DNA of 64,000 bases from Novosphingopyxis sp965218915 (GTDB lineage: Bacteria; Pseudomonadota; Alphaproteobacteria; Sphingomonadales; Sphingomonadaceae), in NCBI RefSeq assembly GCF_965218915.1, contig NZ_OZ244708.1, positions 1,116,001 through 1,180,000 on the forward strand, written 5' to 3'. Positions 8,338-17,552 of the stretch are shown here, piece by piece. How positions within the stretch are numbered: position 1 is the first letter of the stretch; the number at the start of each line of letters is the position of its first letter. The notes under the pieces were generated by a model. The model did not search any database, had not been told where the DNA came from, and saw only the letters and a program-made list of their open reading frames with translations. The translations under genes and the position numbers were made by a program.

Positions 8338-9670
8338 CGGCGATCCTTTCCATGAGCCTTTGCGCGACGACGCTTTTGGGCGCGCTTTCCCAGTATTCCA
8401 CGCCGTCCGCCGTCACCAGATGCACGGCGTTGCTGTCGCCGCCCATCACGCTTTGTCCCCTTGGCCCGGACACGTCATTGGCGATAATCCAGTCGCAGCC
8501 CTTGGCCTCGAGCTTGGCTTTGGCGTGCTCGACCACGTCGTTGGTCTCGGCGGCAAAGCCCACGAGCAAGGAAGGGCGGCGGTCGCTGGCGGCAAGGCCG
8601 GCGAGGATGTCGGGATTTTCGGCCAGCGCGAGCGGGGCGGGGCCGGTGCCCGACTTCTTGATCTTGCGGTCGTTCTCCTCGGCCGCGCGCCAGTCGGCGA
8701 CGGCGGCGACCAGGATCGCGGCGTCGGCGGGCAGGGCGCTTTCGACTGCCATTTGCATTTCGCGTGCGGTTTCGACGTCGATGCGGATCACGCCCGGCGG
8801 CGTGTGCAGGCTTACGGGGCCGGCGACGAGCGTCACCTCCGCGCCCATCGCCGCGGCGGCCTCGGCGATGGCGAATCCCTGTCGGCCGGAGCTGCGATTG
8901 GCGATGTAGCGCACGGGATCGATCGGCTCGCGCGTAGGCCCGGCGGTGACGAGGATGCGCTTGCCGTGGAGCGGACGGTGCGCGTCGGGGGCAAAAGCGG
9001 GTTGATCGGAGAGGGGACTGCTCCCCTCCCGCTCGCGGGAGGGGCTGGGGGTGGGCGAGTTCCCGGGTTGAGCTGGCGTTGCGAGTTCAGTGGACGGCCC
9101 CACCCCTAACCCCTCCCCTGGAGGGGAGGGGGATTTGAGGGCGCGCTCGATCGCGCTGGAAATCCGTTCGAGTTCAGGCAGGCGCCCGGGGCCGTATTCA
9201 CCGCAGGCCATCTCGCCTTCGTCCGGTTCCATCACCTTGACACCGTCCTCGCGAAGGCGCGCGACGTTGCGGCGGGTCGCCGGATGCTGCCACATCCGTA
9301 CGTTCATCGCGGGCACCGCCAGCACCGGCTTGTCGGTGGCGAGCAGCACGGTGGTCGCCAGATCGTCGCAGATGCCAGCCGCCATCTTTGCGAGCAGATC
9401 GGCGGTGGCCGGGCAGACGACGATCAGATCGGTCTGGCGCGAAAGCTGGATATGGCCGATCTCGCGCTCGTCCTTCAGGTCGAACATGTCCGAATAGACC
9501 TGGTCCTCGGTCATCACGCCGAGCGACAGCGGCGTGACGAATTCGTGCGCGGTCTTGGTCATCAGCCCGCGCACGGCGATGCCTTGTCGGCGGAGCAACC
9601 GGACGAGCTCCAGAGACTTATACGCCGCGATGCCGCCGCCGACGATTAGAAGGATGGAGCGTGTCGTCAT
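8318..9670 (-). CDS. coaBC: Bifunctional phosphopantothenoylcysteine decarboxylase/phosphopantothenate-cysteine ligase
   Basis: The 450-residue fusion carries out two steps of coenzyme A synthesis. The N-terminal flavoprotein decarboxylase (about residues 1-175) shows GGGIAAYKSLELVRLLRR, PAMNVRMW and MACGEYGPGRL. The C-terminal CTP-dependent ligase (about 235-450) shows VTAGPTREPIDPVRYIANRS and an ANDV segment. The linker is unusually long: residues about 180-225 are encoded by a palindromic repeat pair inserted in frame (SPSPPGEGLGVGP through PTPSPSREREG). Both catalytic domains look intact. It is followed by dut with overlap and preceded by ubiB. Confidence 0.95.
   Translation of the reverse strand: MTTRSILLIVGGGIAAYKSLELVRLLRRQGIAVRGLMTKTAHEFVTPLSLGVMTEDQVYSDMFDLKDEREIGHIQLSRQTDLIVVCPATADLLAKMAAGICDDLATTVLLATDKPVLAVPAMNVRMWQHPATRRNVARLREDGVKVMEPDEGEMACGEYGPGRLPELERISSAIERALKSPSPPGEGLGVGPSTELATPAQPGNSPTPSPSREREGSSPLSDQPAFAPDAHRPLHGKRILVTAGPTREPIDPVRYIANRSSGRQGFAIAEAAAAMGAEVTLVAGPVSLHTPPGVIRIDVETAREMQMAVESALPADAAILVAAVADWRAAEENDRKIKKSGTGPAPLALAENPDILAGLAASDRRPSLLVGFAAETNDVVEHAKAKLEAKGCDWIIANDVSGPRGQSVMGGDSNAVHLVTADGVEYWESAPKSVVAQRLMERIADVLDAD
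9022..9132. repeat. Paired palindromic element (CCCTCCC/GGGAGGG family) inside coaBC
   Basis: Arm 1 (9022-9044, CCCCTCCCGCTCGCGGGAGG core) and arm 2 (9110-9130, CCCCTCCCCTGGAGGGGAGG core) are hairpins about 65 bp apart. The same design lies between genes at 11231-11333 and 23524-23634, but here it adds about 46 codons to the CoaBC linker. Confidence 0.85.
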
Positions 9671-9674
9671 AAGC

Positions 9675-11222
9675 TCAGCCTAGCCACCACATGCCCGCCG
9701 CGCCAGCCGCCGCGGCAAGGATGGCAGTGGCGACGTAGCGCAGGCCCGCGCCGCGCGGCCGGTCGCGGTCCCAGATCAGCTTGATGTCGGGCAAGGGTGG
9801 CGGGGGCGGGGCGCCGCCGGGTTTGGGCAGACTCTCGTCGAGGCGGCGGATCAGGTCGGGGATCAGGCCCAAGGTCTCGACATTGCGCTTGATGGCGTCC
9901 GCCGCGGCGGCCTCGGGGCCGAGTTCGGTGCGGATCCACTCGCGCACGAAGGGGGCCGCGCTGTCCCACATGTTGATGCCGGGATCGAGCGAGGTGGCCA
10001 CGCCCTCCACCATCACCATCGTCTTTTGCAGCAAGAGGAGGTGCGGCTGCGTCTGCATGTCGAAATCGCGGGTGATCGCGAACAGCCCGTCGAGCATCAT
10101 GCCGACCGACAGCTCGCTCACCGGCTTACCGCGCATCGGCTCGCCCACGGCCCTGAGCGCGGTGGCGAAGTCCTCCAGATTGTGGTGCGCGGGCACATAT
10201 TGCGCCTCGAAATGAATCTCGGCCACGCGGCGGTAATCGCCGGTGATCAGGCCGTAGAGGATTTCGGCCAGCCAGAAGCGCGCCTTGCGGTTGATGCGGC
10301 CCATGATCCCGAAATCGATCGCCACGATCGTTCCGTCGGCGCGCACCAGCAGATTGCCCTGGTGCATGTCGGCGTGGAAGAAACCTTCCGATATTGCCTG
10401 GCGCAAAAAGGCGTGGACCAGCCGGTCGGCCAGAAGGTGCGGGTGGTGGCCCGCGGCGAGCAGCGCCTCGCGGTCGGCGATCTTGATGCCGTCGACCCAG
10501 TCGAGCGTCAGCACCTTGCCCGCGGTCCGGTCCCAGTCGATCGCCGGCACTTCGTAATATGGTTCGGACTGCATCGCGTCCTTGAGCTCGCTGGCCGAGG
10601 CGGCCTCGCGCCGCAGGTCGAGCTCGCGCAAGGTCCAGCGCTTGAAATTGGCGATGGTGAGCCGGGGCCGCAGCCGCGCCGCCTCGCCGCCGAACGCCTC
10701 GAGATGGGCGGCCGCCCATTCATAGGTCTCGATATCGCGCAGGAAACGCTTGTCGATGCCGGGACGCTGCACCTTGACCGCGACCGTGCGGCCGTCGGTG
10801 GTGATCGCCTTGTGCACCTGCGCGATCGAGGCCGAACCGATCGGCTCCTCCTCGATCGATTGGAAATGCTTGTCCCAAGGCGCATCGAGCGCGCGTTCGA
10901 TCTGCTCGCAAATCTTGCCGAACGGCTCGGGCGGCAACTTGTCCTGCAGGTTCAGGAGATTGCGGGTCGCCTCCTCGCCGACCAGGTCGGGCCGCGTGGC
11001 GAGCGTCTGGCCGAGCTTGATCGCGGCCGGTCCGATCTCGCGGAAGGCGGCGGCGTAATCGGGCGTTTGCGGCTGGACGGTGCCCAGTCGCGCGATGCGG
11101 CACAGGCGGCGCACCGGCAGCGGCGTCTGCCGCGCCGTCTCGATATCGCGCAGCGCCCCGTGCCGCGCGAGAATGCGGCCCCATTTGAGGAGCCGGAAGA
11201 TGTGCGTGCGCGCGGCGGTCAT
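9675..11222 (-). CDS. ubiB: UbiB, ubiquinone biosynthesis protein kinase-like
   Basis: The 515-residue protein belongs to the ABC1/ADCK/UbiB atypical kinase family needed for ubiquinone production. Family marks are AIKLGQTLATRPDLV (the KxGQ motif), VAVKVQRPGID with the ATP-binding lysine, HADMHQGNLL as catalytic loop and AIDFGIMG as the DFG-like segment. Two hydrophobic stretches at the C-terminus suit membrane attachment. I start at the ATG at 11222, six bases after GGGAG; a GTG four codons upstream is less likely. It lies downstream of ubiE, separated by a palindromic element, so the two probably form a ubiquinone operon continuing into coaBC-dut. Confidence 0.92.
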   Translation of the reverse strand: MTAARTHIFRLLKWGRILARHGALRDIETARQTPLPVRRLCRIARLGTVQPQTPDYAAAFREIGPAAIKLGQTLATRPDLVGEEATRNLLNLQDKLPPEPFGKICEQIERALDAPWDKHFQSIEEEPIGSASIAQVHKAITTDGRTVAVKVQRPGIDKRFLRDIETYEWAAAHLEAFGGEAARLRPRLTIANFKRWTLRELDLRREAASASELKDAMQSEPYYEVPAIDWDRTAGKVLTLDWVDGIKIADREALLAAGHHPHLLADRLVHAFLRQAISEGFFHADMHQGNLLVRADGTIVAIDFGIMGRINRKARFWLAEILYGLITGDYRRVAEIHFEAQYVPAHHNLEDFATALRAVGEPMRGKPVSELSVGMMLDGLFAITRDFDMQTQPHLLLLQKTMVMVEGVATSLDPGINMWDSAAPFVREWIRTELGPEAAAADAIKRNVETLGLIPDLIRRLDESLPKPGGAPPPPPLPDIKLIWDRDRPRGAGLRYVATAILAAAAGAAGMWWLG

Positions 11223-11230
11223 GCTTTCTC

Positions 11231-11333
11231 CCACTCCCCTTCAGGGGAGGGGGCCGGGGGGTGGGGGGTGCCGGACAATGACGACCTCGAAGGCACGTCC
11301 ACACCCCTAGTCCCTCCCCTGAAGGGGAGGGGG
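11231..11333. repeat. Paired palindromic element (CCCTCCC family) between ubiE and ubiB
   Basis: Arms at about 11234-11252 and 11312-11333 are inverted hairpins based on CCCTCCCCTGAAGGGGAGGG. The left arm abuts the ubiB ribosome-binding region. Confidence 0.85.
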
Positions 11334-11352
11334 ACTTCCAGCTTGGACGGCA

Positions 11353-12084
11353 TCAAATCTTCCAGCCGCTGTGGATCGCCACCAGCCCGCCGAGAATCGG
11401 TTCGGCCCTGGTTTGCGCGAAACCGGCGTCCTCGATCATCGCCTTGAACCGCTCCATGTCGGGGAAGCGGCGGATCGATTCCACGAGGTAGCGATAGCTC
11501 GCCTCGTCCTTGGCGATCGCCTTGCCGAGCCTGGGCACCAGGTTCATCGAATACCAGTCATAGACGTCGGCGAAACCGGGCCAGAGCGTGGTCGAGAATT
11601 CCAGGCAGAAGAAGCGCCCACCGTAGCGCAGCGTCCGGTGCGCCTCGGCCAGCGCCGCGGGGATATCGGTCACGTTCCTGATGCCGAAGGCGATGGTGTA
11701 GGCGTCGAAATGCCGGTCCGGAAAGGTCAGCGTCTCGGCATTCTGCTCGGTCCAGACCAGCCCGTCGAGACCGCGCTTCACCGCGCGCCGCATGCCGACC
11801 TCCAGCATTTCCGGATTGATGTCGGCCACCGTCACATTGGCGCCCTTGGACCGCAGGCGAAAGGCGATGTCGCCGGTGCCTCCGGCCATGTCGAGGATGT
11901 CCTCGCCTTCGCGCGGCTTCACCAGCCGGACGAAACGGTCCTTCCAAAGGCGATGCATCCCGCCCGACATCGCGTCGTTCATCACATCGTAGCTGGACGC
12001 GACGTTCGAGAACACGCCGCCGACGCGCCGGGTCTTTTCGTCCGGCGGAACCTCTTCATAGCCGAAGGAGACGGTGTCGGTCAT
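11353..12084 (-). CDS. ubiE: Ubiquinone C-methyltransferase UbiE
   Basis: The 243-residue SAM-dependent methyltransferase performs C-methylation in ubiquinone (and, where present, menaquinone) synthesis. VGGVFSNVASSYDVMNDAMS, the SAM-binding DMAGGTGDIAF, FGIRNVTD and the C-terminal GLVAIHSGWKI are characteristic. It is transcribed toward ubiB and divergently from mutM. A palindromic pair lies between the ubiE and mutM starts. Confidence 0.95.
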   Translation of the reverse strand: MTDTVSFGYEEVPPDEKTRRVGGVFSNVASSYDVMNDAMSGGMHRLWKDRFVRLVKPREGEDILDMAGGTGDIAFRLRSKGANVTVADINPEMLEVGMRRAVKRGLDGLVWTEQNAETLTFPDRHFDAYTIAFGIRNVTDIPAALAEAHRTLRYGGRFFCLEFSTTLWPGFADVYDWYSMNLVPRLGKAIAKDEASYRYLVESIRRFPDMERFKAMIEDAGFAQTRAEPILGGLVAIHSGWKI

Positions 12085-12177
12085 GGCGGGGAGTCCTCAT
12101 CAAAGCGTGCCACGCGCCTTACGGAGCCGCGCGTCTCATTGCTAGATGGGTGACGTGCAATTGAAAAACCACTTGTT

Positions 12178-12239
12178 CCCCGGCGAAGGCCGGGGCCCAT
12201 CAGATAACGTCCGATGCTGGGCCCCGGCCTTCGCCGGGG
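12178..12239. repeat. Paired palindromic element (CCCCGGCGAAGGCCGGGG family)
   Basis: Two perfect 7-bp-stem hairpins with 4-nt loops GAAG and CTTC (12178-12195 and 12222-12239) are inverted copies of each other. They lie in the divergent ubiE/mutM promoter region. Confidence 0.9.
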
Positions 12240-12287
12240 AACTGAAAAATGGGCGCAATCTTTCAACTGTTCCCTATATGGCAGCCC

Positions 12288-13100
12288 ATGCCGGAACTCC
12301 CCGAAGTCGAAACCACCGTGCGCGGGCTCGCCGCCGTGATGGAGGGCGCGCGTATCGCCGGCGTCGAGGCGCGCCGGCCGGACCTGCGCCGGCCGTTCCC
12401 GGAAGACCTGCGCCAGCGGCTCACCGGCGCTACCGTCTCGGCGCTGGGGCGCCGCGCAAAATACGGGCTGATCGAGACGGACCGCGGCGACACGATGATC
12501 TTCCATCTCGGCATGTCGGGCCGCTGGCGGATCGATCCGGAGACCTTGGGCGCCCACGATCACCTCATCCTCGGCGTCGACAGCGGTCATATCCTCAGCC
12601 TCAACGATCCGCGCCGTTTCGGCTCGGTCGATCTGGTGCCGACCGAGGCATTGAAAGAATGGCCTCCCTTTGCCACGATGGGCCCGGAGCCGCTGGGGCC
12701 GGACTTCACGGCGAAGCATCTGCAATGTGCTCTGAACGGCCGGAGCGCATCCATAAAATCGCTGCTGCTCGACCAGCGCATCGTCGCGGGGCTCGGCAAT
12801 ATCTATGTCTGCGAGGCGCTCAACATGGCGCGCATCGCGCCGGGAGGGCAGGGCGGCAGGATCGGGCCGAAGCGCCTCGAACGGCTGGTTGAGGCGATCC
12901 GCGCGGTATTGCTTGCGGCGATCGAAGCGGGCGGCAGCACCCTGCGTGACTACGCCCGGCCCGACGGCGAGCTCGGCTATTTCGCCAGGCAGTGGCGGGT
13001 CTACGGCCGGGAGGGGCGGCACTGCCCCTGCGGCGGCTTGGTGCGGCGGCGCATAGAGGGCGGCCGCTCGACCTTTTACTGCGCCGACTGCCAGCACTGA
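12288..13100 (+). CDS. mutM: Formamidopyrimidine-DNA glycosylase
   Basis: The 270-residue bifunctional glycosylase/AP lyase removes 8-oxoguanine and formamidopyrimidines from DNA. MPELPEVETTVRG gives the catalytic Pro2 and Glu3 and fixes the start at 12288 rather than the longer frame. The helix-two-turn-helix region is around GLGNIYVCEALNMARI. The C-terminal zinc finger reads CPC followed by CADC, so the first pair is spaced CxC instead of the usual CxxC. Zinc could still bind, but this is worth noting. It is divergent from ubiE and upstream of eno. Confidence 0.95.
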   Translation: MPELPEVETTVRGLAAVMEGARIAGVEARRPDLRRPFPEDLRQRLTGATVSALGRRAKYGLIETDRGDTMIFHLGMSGRWRIDPETLGAHDHLILGVDSGHILSLNDPRRFGSVDLVPTEALKEWPPFATMGPEPLGPDFTAKHLQCALNGRSASIKSLLLDQRIVAGLGNIYVCEALNMARIAPGGQGGRIGPKRLERLVEAIRAVLLAAIEAGGSTLRDYARPDGELGYFARQWRVYGREGRHCPCGGLVRRRIEGGRSTFYCADCQH

Positions 13101-13190
13101 GCGCGCCTCCTTACTGTGGGCGACTTGCCATGCCCGGGCGCTTGCGTCAGGACGGCGGCACCCGAATCCATCCGCACAAAGGCCTTTTCC

Positions 13191-14480
13191 ATGACCATCA
13201 TCGCCCAACTCGTCGGCCGCGAAATTCTCGACAGCCGGGGCAATCCCACCGTGGAAGCGGACATGTTCCTGACCGACGGCAGCATGGGCCGCGCGGCGGT
13301 GCCGTCCGGCGCTTCGACCGGCAAATATGAGGCGGTCGAGCTGCGCGACGGGGACGGGGCGCGCTTCGGCGGCAAAGGCGTGTCGAAGGCCGTGGAGGCA
13401 ATCAACGGCCCGATCGCCGACGCGATCACCGGTATGGACGCGGCCGATCAGGTGGCGATCGACCGCGCGATGATCGCGCTCGACGGAACCGATAACAAAG
13501 GCAAGCTCGGCGCCAACGCGATCCTCGGTGCTTCGCTCGCCGCCGCGCACGCCGCCGCCAACAGTTTCGGCCTGCCGCTCTACCGTTATCTCGGCGGCGT
13601 CAACGCCAAGACCATGCCGGTGCCGATGATGAACATCGTCAACGGCGGCGCGCATGCCGACAACCGGCTGGATTTTCAGGAATTCATGATCATGCCGGTC
13701 AGGGCCGACAGTTTTGCGGAAGCGCTGCGGATGGGCACGGAGGTGTTCCACGGGCTGAAGTCCGCGCTGTCGGCCAAGGGGAAGAATACCGCGGTGGGCG
13801 ACGAGGGCGGTTTTGCGCCCGATCTTCCATCCGCCGAGGAAGCGCTCGACTTCGTCATGGGCGCGGTGCGCGACGCCGGGTTCGAGCCGGGCGAGGATAT
13901 GGTCATCGCGCTCGATGTCGCGGCGAGCGAGTTCTTCAAGGACGGAGCCTATGTCTATGCGGGTGAGGGCGTGACGCGGTCCATCTCCGAGCAGGTGGAT
14001 TATCTCGCCAAGTTGCAGGCGGACTATCCGATCCTGTCGATCGAGGACGGGATGGACGAGGACGATTTCGACGGCTGGAAGCAACTCACGGACCGGATCG
14101 GCGGCGATTGCCAGCTGGTCGGCGACGATCTGTTCGTCACCCAGGAAAAGCGCCTGCGCGACGGCATCGAGCGCGGGCTCGCCAATTCGATCCTGATCAA
14201 GGTCAACCAGGTCGGCACGTTGACCGAGACGCTGGAGACGGTCGATATCGCGCATCGCCACGGCTACGGCGCGGTCATGTCGCACCGTTCGGGCGAAACC
14301 GAGGATACCACCATCGCCGATCTCGCCGTCGCCACCAATTGCGGTCTGATCAAGACCGGCTCGCTCTCGCGTTCCGATCGCACCGCCAAATACAACCAGC
14401 TGCTGCGGATCGAGGAGCAGCTGGGCGAGGCCGCGCATTTCGCGGGGGCCGATTTCATGCGGCGCATGGGCCGCGCCTGA
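13191..14480 (+). CDS. eno: Enolase
   Basis: The 429-residue glycolytic enzyme interconverts 2-phosphoglycerate and phosphoenolpyruvate. Conserved stretches are REILDSRGNPTVEAD, AVPSGASTGKYEAVELRDGD, MMNIVNGGAHADN, the magnesium-site LSIEDGMDEDD, GDDLFVT, the catalytic-lysine region SILIKVNQVGTLTETL and SHRSGETEDTTIADLAV. I start at the ATG at 13191, since residues upstream are not conserved. Malate synthase follows 18 bp downstream in the same direction, so co-transcription is likely. Enolase may also belong to the RNA degradosome, which the sequence does not show. Confidence 0.97.
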   Translation: MTIIAQLVGREILDSRGNPTVEADMFLTDGSMGRAAVPSGASTGKYEAVELRDGDGARFGGKGVSKAVEAINGPIADAITGMDAADQVAIDRAMIALDGTDNKGKLGANAILGASLAAAHAAANSFGLPLYRYLGGVNAKTMPVPMMNIVNGGAHADNRLDFQEFMIMPVRADSFAEALRMGTEVFHGLKSALSAKGKNTAVGDEGGFAPDLPSAEEALDFVMGAVRDAGFEPGEDMVIALDVAASEFFKDGAYVYAGEGVTRSISEQVDYLAKLQADYPILSIEDGMDEDDFDGWKQLTDRIGGDCQLVGDDLFVTQEKRLRDGIERGLANSILIKVNQVGTLTETLETVDIAHRHGYGAVMSHRSGETEDTTIADLAVATNCGLIKTGSLSRSDRTAKYNQLLRIEEQLGEAAHFAGADFMRRMGRA

Positions 14481-14498
14481 ATTTGAAGGAATGGACCG

Positions 14499-16589
14499 AT
14501 GATGATCGAACGGGCCGGCCTGAAGGTCGAGGAACAGCTTGCCACCTTCATCGAACGCCGGGCGTTGCCGGGCAGCGGCGTCGACGCGGACGCGTTCTGG
14601 ACGGGGCTTGAAAGGCTGTACGAGCGCTTCGCCCCGCGCAACCGTGCGCTGCTGGCGAGGCGCGACGAGTTGCAGCGGAAGATCGACGACTGGCACCGTA
14701 CCCATGACGTAACCGCCGAGCCGGACGCCTATCGCGCCTTTCTGACCGAGACCGGCTATCTCGTCGAGGAACCGGCGCCGTTCGAAATCGGCACCCAAAA
14801 TGTCGATCCCGAAATCGCGACACTTGCCGGCCCGCAGCTCGTGGTGCCCGCGCTCAACGCGCGGTTCGTGCTCAACGCCGCCAATGCGCGCTGGGGCAGT
14901 CTCTACGATGCGCTCTACGGCACCGATGTGATTCCGGGCGAAGCGAAGCCCGGTGGGTATGACGCCGAGCGCGGCGCAAAGGTCGTCGCTTGGGCCAAGG
15001 CGTTTCTCGACGAGGCGGTGCCGCTGGCGGCGGGCGGCTGGGCGGACCTGCGCGATGGCGACATCGCGCTGGCCGACGAGCGCCAGTTCGTCGGCACGAG
15101 CGCGGACGGCAAGGGCCGCCTCTATCGCCACAACGGGCTCCACATCGAGGTGCGCTTCGACCGCGACCATCCGGTCGGCAGGGACGATCCGGCGGGCATC
15201 GCCGACGTCATTCTGGAGGCCGCGCTCAGCGCGATCGTCGATCTGGAGGACTCCGTCGCCGCGGTCGATGCCGAGGACAAGGTGCTGGGATATGGCAACT
15301 GGCTCGGCCTGATGAAGGGCGACCTTTCGGAAAGCTTCGAAAAGGGCGGCGAGATCGTCACCCGCACCCTCGCTCCGGACCGCGCATATACCGCCCCCGA
15401 CGGCACCGCGTTCAGTCTGCCCGGACGCAGCCTGCTGCTGGTGCGCAATGTCGGGCATCTCATGACCACGTCCGCTATCACGCTGCCCGATGGCAATGAG
15501 GCGCCCGAGGGCATTCTCGACGCCGCCGTCACCGCGCTGATCGGCAGGCATGACGGCAAGGGCGCGCTCGCCAACAGCCGGGCGGGCTCGATATATATCG
15601 TGAAGCCCAAGATGCACGGCCCCGAAGAGGCGGCGTTCACCGACGATCTGTTCGCCGCGGTGGAGGACATGCTCGGCCTCGCGCGCAATAGCATCAAGGT
15701 CGGCGTGATGGACGAGGAGCGGCGCACCTCCGCCAATCTGGCCGCCTGCATCCACGCGGTGAAGGACCGCATCTTCTTCATCAACACCGGCTTTCTCGAC
15801 CGCACCGGGGACGAGATGCACACGAGCATGGCGGCCGGGGCGATGATCCCCAAGGGCGAGATGAAATCGAGCGACTGGATCGCGGCCTATGAAGACCGCA
15901 ACGTGCAGGTCGGCCTCGCGCATGGGTTCTCGGGCAAGGCGCAGATCGGCAAGGGCATGTGGGCCGCGCCCGACCGCATGGCCGACATGATGGCGCAGAA
16001 GATCGGCCATCCCCGGACCGGCGCCAACACCGCCTGGGTGCCGAGCCCGACGGCGGCGACGCTGCACGCGGTGCATTATCACCGGGTCGACGTGTTCGGC
16101 CTGCAGCAGGAGATTGAGAAGCGCGGGACGCCGGGCCTCGGCAAGCTGCTGACGGTGCCGTTGGCCAGCGATACCAACTTCCCCGATGATGTGATCGAGC
16201 AAGAGCTGGAAAACAACATTCAGGGTATTCTGGGCTATGTCGTGCGCTGGATCGACCAGGGCGTGGGCTGCTCCAAGGTGCCCGATATCCACGATATCGG
16301 CCTGATGGAGGACCGCGCGACGCTGCGCATTTCATCGCAGCACGTCGCCAACTGGCTGAAGCACGGCATCGTGACGCGGCCGCAGGTCGATGCCGTGTTC
16401 GGGCGGATGGCGACCAAGGTCGACGCGCAGAACGCGGGCGACCCGGCCTATCGCCCGATGGCACCGGGGCTGGACGGCATCGCCTATCAAGCCGCGCGCG
16501 CGCTGGTGTTCGAAGGCGAGCAGCAGCCGAGCGGCTATACCGAACCCCTGCTCCACGAATATCGGCGGCGGAAAAAGGCGGAGGGCTGA
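14499..16589 (+). CDS. glcB: Malate synthase G
   Basis: The 696-residue monomeric enzyme condenses glyoxylate with acetyl-CoA to malate. Length, the start (GLKVEEQLATFIERRALPG), GLHIEVRFDRDHPVGRDDPA, the AIVDLEDSVAAVDAEDK region with acidic residues, and GSIYIVKPKMHGPEE are typical of the G form. An AAGGA lies upstream; ATG at 14499 or 14502 is possible. No isocitrate lyase is in the window, so whether it serves the glyoxylate shunt or glycolate use is open. It follows eno closely. Confidence 0.96.
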   Translation: MMIERAGLKVEEQLATFIERRALPGSGVDADAFWTGLERLYERFAPRNRALLARRDELQRKIDDWHRTHDVTAEPDAYRAFLTETGYLVEEPAPFEIGTQNVDPEIATLAGPQLVVPALNARFVLNAANARWGSLYDALYGTDVIPGEAKPGGYDAERGAKVVAWAKAFLDEAVPLAAGGWADLRDGDIALADERQFVGTSADGKGRLYRHNGLHIEVRFDRDHPVGRDDPAGIADVILEAALSAIVDLEDSVAAVDAEDKVLGYGNWLGLMKGDLSESFEKGGEIVTRTLAPDRAYTAPDGTAFSLPGRSLLLVRNVGHLMTTSAITLPDGNEAPEGILDAAVTALIGRHDGKGALANSRAGSIYIVKPKMHGPEEAAFTDDLFAAVEDMLGLARNSIKVGVMDEERRTSANLAACIHAVKDRIFFINTGFLDRTGDEMHTSMAAGAMIPKGEMKSSDWIAAYEDRNVQVGLAHGFSGKAQIGKGMWAAPDRMADMMAQKIGHPRTGANTAWVPSPTAATLHAVHYHRVDVFGLQQEIEKRGTPGLGKLLTVPLASDTNFPDDVIEQELENNIQGILGYVVRWIDQGVGCSKVPDIHDIGLMEDRATLRISSQHVANWLKHGIVTRPQVDAVFGRMATKVDAQNAGDPAYRPMAPGLDGIAYQAARALVFEGEQQPSGYTEPLLHEYRRRKKAEG

Positions 16590-16650
16590 AATTCATTGCC
16601 TATGGTTCCCTGCAATTGGCTAAACAGGATGCGGCAACTTTGCATCGGTT

Positions 16651-16711
16651 CCCCGGCGAAGGCCGGGGTCCATCAGGCGCCGTTCGATGCTGGACCCCGG
16701 CTTCGCCGGGG
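16651..16711. repeat. Paired palindromic element (CCCCGGCGAAGGCCGGGG family)
   Basis: Arm 1 is CCCCGGC-GAAG-GCCGGGG and arm 2 CCCCGGC-TTCG-CCGGGG, separated by about 25 bp, in the convergent space between glcB and maiA. Placement between two stop codons would suit a bidirectional transcription block, but no T-tract follows. Confidence 0.88.
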
Positions 16712-16731
16712 AGCGCTTTGACCTTGTCTCG

Positions 16732-17385
16732 TCACTTGGTCTCTCCATCCGCATCGGGTTGCCTGTCCGGATGTGCCGCCGCGATGCGTTCGTCCGCCAA
16801 CGCGCGCTCGGCGACCGCCATCAGCTTCGGAAAGGGCGAGAGGTCGGTCTGGAACCGCGCGGCCGAATAGACCTGCGGCAGCAGATAGCATTCGACCAGG
16901 CCCGGCCGGTCGCCGAACGCGAACGCCCCGCCATGTTTCGCGATCAGAGTTTCCAGCGCGGCGAAACCGTCGCCGATCCAGCGATTGACCCAGGACCTGA
17001 CGCTTTCGGGCGGCTGGCCCAGTTCGCCGGTCAGATATTTCAGGATGCGCAGATTGCCGAGCGGGTGGACATCGCAGCCGATGATCGCCGCCATTCCCCG
17101 CACCGCGGCGCGGTCCACGGGACCGGTGGGTAGCAGGGCCGGTTCGGGCCAGCGTTCCTCCAGATATTCGATGATCGCCGGGCTCTGCACCAGCACGTCG
17201 CCGCCCACTTCCATCGCGGGCACTAAGCCCTGCGGTTGTAACGCGCGATAGGTCTCGCCATGCTGCTCCCCGGCGCGCAGATCGACCGCGCGATAGTCGT
17301 AATCGAGGCCCTTCAGCGCGAGTGCGATGCGCGTGCGATAGCTGGTGCCCGAGCGCCAATAGCCGTGGAGGACGATATCGCTCAT
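16732..17385 (-). CDS. maiA: Maleylacetoacetate isomerase (zeta-class GST)
   Basis: The 217-residue protein isomerises maleylacetoacetate to fumarylacetoacetate using glutathione. The thioredoxin-like N-terminus (LHGYWRSGTSYRTRIALALKG) matches zeta GSTs, whose catalytic SSCSWR-like loop is here RSGTSYR. QGLVPAMEVGGDVLVQSPAI supplies the glutathione-binding cis-proline and serine. The C-terminal helical domain (GCDVHPLGNLRILKYL) fits. It is the last gene of the hppD-hmgA-fahA-maiA group. Confidence 0.93.
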   Translation of the reverse strand: MSDIVLHGYWRSGTSYRTRIALALKGLDYDYRAVDLRAGEQHGETYRALQPQGLVPAMEVGGDVLVQSPAIIEYLEERWPEPALLPTGPVDRAAVRGMAAIIGCDVHPLGNLRILKYLTGELGQPPESVRSWVNRWIGDGFAALETLIAKHGGAFAFGDRPGLVECYLLPQVYSAARFQTDLSPFPKLMAVAERALADERIAAAHPDRQPDADGETK

Positions 17386-17552
17386 CGAATCACCCCGATT
17401 TGAAAGTTCGCTGTGGTCTCACACCCGTGCCCTCGAAACTTCGCCCAGACGTTTCCTGTGAACGACGAAGCGAGGGGCGGGTGCATATTGGCCATGCGCC
17501 GAACATAATCTTTCAAAGCCAACAAAAACAGGCTCACGAGACCATGATCGCA

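Noticed and set aside
12081..16292. 1403-codon open frame on the minus strand opposite mutM, eno and glcB
   Set aside because: It is the GC-rich antisense shadow of three clear genes. Its translation is low-complexity His/Arg/Ala-rich and has no start signal or family.
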